A DNA stretch of 34,510 nucleotides from Anaerofustis stercorihominis. Lineage in GTDB: Bacteria; Bacillota; Clostridia; Eubacteriales; Anaerofustaceae. Positions within the stretch are counted from its first letter, which is position 1, and each line of letters opens with the position of its first letter. The position numbers and the translations under genes are program-made. Shown in pieces: positions 32,438-34,510 of the stretch. Under the pieces are notes generated by a model. It was not told where the DNA came from. It ran no database searches and saw only the letters and a program-made list of their open reading frames with translations. Location: contig NZ_SPHL01000007.1 of assembly GCF_005844425.1 (NCBI RefSeq), positions 30,107 through 64,616 on the forward strand, written 5' to 3'.

Positions 32438-34327
32438 TTATACCCCCAATGCAATAATAGTTTTACCGTCTCTTCTGTTTCTTCTTTCGATAGCTGTAAT
32501 AATATCTTGAGATTTCACTCTGCCGTTATTATCAACTATTTGAATTGTCCAATCTCCTCCGACCATATTTGAGCCAAAAGCAGCGCTTACAGCAGAATAT
32601 ACACCTTTTGAAACAGATGCAACAATTTGGTCATTGTTCATGACAGCTGTTTTTCCGTTAAATGAGCCTACAAGTTCAGGTCCTGCCTCTCTTGCTATAA
32701 ACATTTGTCCCGCATCAACAATACCGCCTTTTGCAAGTCTTGGTAAAGAAACTCTTGCTATTACGGGAATTTCTACCCCAGGTATTTTATTTATTAATCT
32801 GATTGCTCCATTTATGGCACCGATAAACCCATTAATAATACCGCTTGCAAAACTTATAACTGCATTAACCACAGACTTAAAAGCTCCTGATATTCCATTA
32901 CCTATTGCAGTACCAATTTTACTGAACATGCTTTTTATATTGCTCCAGATATTGCTAAAAAACTTTACACATCCGGAAAATGCGTTTTTAATTCCATTCC
33001 AAGCACTTTTAAATATGCTTCCAAACCATGAGCCGACTTTTGAAAATACATTCTTTATTCCACTCCATACGTTCGAGAAAAACTCACCAACAAAGGAAAA
33101 TGCATTTTTAATTGCTTCCCAGCCTGTTGAGAATACATTTCCAAAGAATTCAGCCACAACAGAGAAAATACCGCAGATAACTTCCCATGCCATGGAGAAG
33201 ATTGAACCTACAAACTCAAGCCCAGCAGAGAATATACCGCATATACCTTCCCATAATGAACTTAAACCTTTTTGAATCATTTCTCCGTTACCTGTAAATA
33301 ATCCAACAATTATATCAAAAACACCTTTTACAATTTCAACGGCTCCTGAAATTAATTCTGAAATAAAATCAAAAAATCCTGTTACATATTCTGTTATCAT
33401 TGGTCCATATTCTTCCCATAATTCAATTAATACATCAAAAAGTCCAACAATAATTTCAGATATTAATCCAACTGCTTCTGTAATAGACTCTATTAGCCCT
33501 TCAATTCCGGAACAAACCCCCTCTACAAATGGAGTCATTTCGTCTCCTTCTCCACCAAATATAGCTTCTTTAAACTCCGTAAAGGCTAATATTGCAGGCT
33601 CAAAAGCATCTTTAACACCATTCCATGCCGTTGTAATTTTATCTCTAAACTCTTCATTAGACTTCATTAGTTCTTTAAATATAGCAATAAGAGAAACAAC
33701 TGTTGCAACAATCAAGGCAATAGCAGCAACTATCCCTCCTGACAAAAGAGAACCCGCCATGGAACCAATCTTACTTGCATTTGCTGTAAGTGCATTTCCT
33801 GCTGCGCTCATTTTATCTGATACTAAATTTGGAAGCCCCTTTATTCCGTCTTTAATGCTTTTAAAACTAACATTAGATATTGATTCTTTAAATCCTTTTA
33901 TGTTTTCTACAGAATCATTTCCAAAATCTTTAATTTTTTCTTTAAACGACAAAAAATTATTTTTCCCTTTACTTACAAAATCCGAAAATGATACTTTACT
34001 GTTATTTAATTCTCCTTTAAAATCTTTTAAATATTTTCCGGCTTTAATTGTTCCGTCTGATACTGCATTTGAAAAAGATTTTATAGCCTCACTCTTATTT
34101 ACACTTGAATATAAATCTTTTATTGTATTTTTTATACTTTTAACCGCATTAATACCTTCTGATACAGAAGTTACAATGTCTCCCATACCTCCAATAAAAG
34201 ATCCAAAACTTACCAAACAATTATCCACGGCTCCCGTTAATACTCCCACATTATTTTGAAGCTGTGTTATATTATCTGCCAATGTTGTAATATTTTTTGT
34301 CATATTTCCAATATTTTTATTTGCCAT
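32438..34327 (-). CDS. Phage tail tape measure protein
   Basis: A 629-aa tape measure protein, which sets tail length. Residues 1-190 are helical and polar, a hydrophobic span lies at about 198-217, and a Trp-centred repeat region spans 359-480, with Trp at 359, 381, 403, 421, 443 and 461 (steps 22, 22, 18, 22, 18) and units like WSGIKNVFSKVGSWF. The C-terminal AREAGPELVG and TAVMNNDQIVASVS are standard tape-measure endings. An upstream in-frame ATG at 34351 is rejected because AAAGGAG lies directly before the ATG at 34327. At 629 aa it predicts a short tail, near 95 nm if the usual 1.5 angstrom per residue holds. Confidence 0.93.
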   Translation of the reverse strand: MANKNIGNMTKNITTLADNITQLQNNVGVLTGAVDNCLVSFGSFIGGMGDIVTSVSEGINAVKSIKNTIKDLYSSVNKSEAIKSFSNAVSDGTIKAGKYLKDFKGELNNSKVSFSDFVSKGKNNFLSFKEKIKDFGNDSVENIKGFKESISNVSFKSIKDGIKGLPNLVSDKMSAAGNALTANASKIGSMAGSLLSGGIVAAIALIVATVVSLIAIFKELMKSNEEFRDKITTAWNGVKDAFEPAILAFTEFKEAIFGGEGDEMTPFVEGVCSGIEGLIESITEAVGLISEIIVGLFDVLIELWEEYGPMITEYVTGFFDFISELISGAVEIVKGVFDIIVGLFTGNGEMIQKGLSSLWEGICGIFSAGLEFVGSIFSMAWEVICGIFSVVAEFFGNVFSTGWEAIKNAFSFVGEFFSNVWSGIKNVFSKVGSWFGSIFKSAWNGIKNAFSGCVKFFSNIWSNIKSMFSKIGTAIGNGISGAFKSVVNAVISFASGIINGFIGAINGAIRLINKIPGVEIPVIARVSLPRLAKGGIVDAGQMFIAREAGPELVGSFNGKTAVMNNDQIVASVSKGVYSAVSAAFGSNMVGGDWTIQIVDNNGRVKSQDIITAIERRNRRDGKTIIALGV

Positions 34328-34425
34328 TTTTTTCTCCTTTCTATTTTTCATTTTGGCTAAAAAAATAATTATTTAATTTATTCTTTCAATTCAACCACCC
34401 CCTTTCAAAATTCGTAATAAAAAAG

Positions 34426-34450
34426 CACCAAACTCTCGTTTGATGTTTTT
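34426..34450 (-). terminator. Hairpin terminator upstream of the tape measure gene
   Basis: On the minus strand CATCAAAC and GTTTGGTG (34445-34438 and 34433-34426, one G-T pair) form an 8-bp stem with a GAGA loop followed by C and T6. It lies 16 bases past the stop of the edge gene and may reduce transcription of the tape measure relative to the abundant proteins upstream. Confidence 0.65.
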
Positions 34451-34465
34451 AGCTAATTTTATATT

Positions 34466-34510
34466 TTATAATCCTAATTCTTCAAAACTGTATTTTGAAA
34501 ATGTTTCTAT
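34466..34510 (-). CDS. C-terminal end of an upstream phage gene (partial)
   Basis: Fourteen codons (ending FSKYSFEELGL) run from the window edge to a TAA at 34466-34468, just before a terminator. The position before the tape measure gene is where tail assembly chaperones or small tail genes sit. The identity cannot be told from 14 residues; the reading frame itself is the best of three but not certain. Confidence 0.45.
   Translation of the reverse strand: METFSKYSFEELGL

Noticed and set aside
32634-34259. Long open frames on the plus strand across the tape measure gene
   Set aside because: They are antisense to repetitive codons of a well-supported gene, have no ribosome sites and give Pro/Phe/Ile-rich, non-protein-like products.
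1-34510. CRISPR arrays, insertion sequences and toxin-antitoxin pairs
   Set aside because: No regularly spaced repeats, transposase motifs or paired small toxin/antitoxin genes were seen on either strand.

Overview
The window is low-GC DNA with strong AGGAGG-type ribosome binding sites, TTG/GTG starts, Arg codons mostly AGA, and housekeeping genes of Bacillota type (recU, a RelQ-like alarmone synthetase, class II fba, spmA/spmB). The spore-maturation genes and a hexSDF-like aminoglycolipid operon point to an anaerobic, endospore-lineage member of Clostridia. I cannot name the species.

Layout. 1-1250: terminator, an ArsR-family regulator and a frameshifted nitroreductase pseudogene. 1430-5490: an ABC importer of the tryptophan (TrpX/PF04392) type with two near-duplicate binding lipoproteins, permease and ATPase. 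5587-7196: a divergent EamA exporter/TetR pair. 7370-9300: cardiolipin synthase and a DUF6506 protein. 9326-12529: an operon of a P-loop protein, a TIGR01212 radical SAM protein, a RelQ-type alarmone synthetase and class II fructose-bisphosphate aldolase. 12640-15580: valS, preceded by an unlisted 59-aa membrane protein. 15677-16420: a 56-aa single-span protein and an unrecognised 159-aa protein. 16489-16833: two identical tRNA-Lys genes, each with its own perfect promoter. 17069-18777: a DnaQ-like exonuclease, a lipoprotein and an 83-aa acidic protein. 18781-21932: operon of a membrane protein, recU and a TGS/uridine-kinase-like nucleoside kinase. 22113-23274: zinc alcohol dehydrogenase. 23407-24506: spmA-spmB. 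24534-27478: glycosyltransferase, polysaccharide deacetylase and flippase, the order of C. difficile hexSDF, headed by four TTAACA-like direct repeats.

27488-34510 is a phage tail module, all on the minus strand: end of an upstream gene, tape measure, distal-tail-like protein, tail-tip/minor structural protein, DUF859 protein and a small distal gene. It stops 20 bases from hexF with no lysis, integrase or head genes in view, so it is the edge of a prophage, a tailocin-like element or a remnant; the window cannot tell which.

The observation I rate highest is the hexSDF-like operon with its direct-repeat array. By analogy with C. difficile it would make an amine-bearing cationic glycolipid and flip it outward, under an OmpR/PhoP-type response regulator. 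Cardiolipin synthase elsewhere in the window is a second membrane-lipid gene, but nothing links the two in regulation. No CRISPR array, insertion sequence or restriction system was seen.
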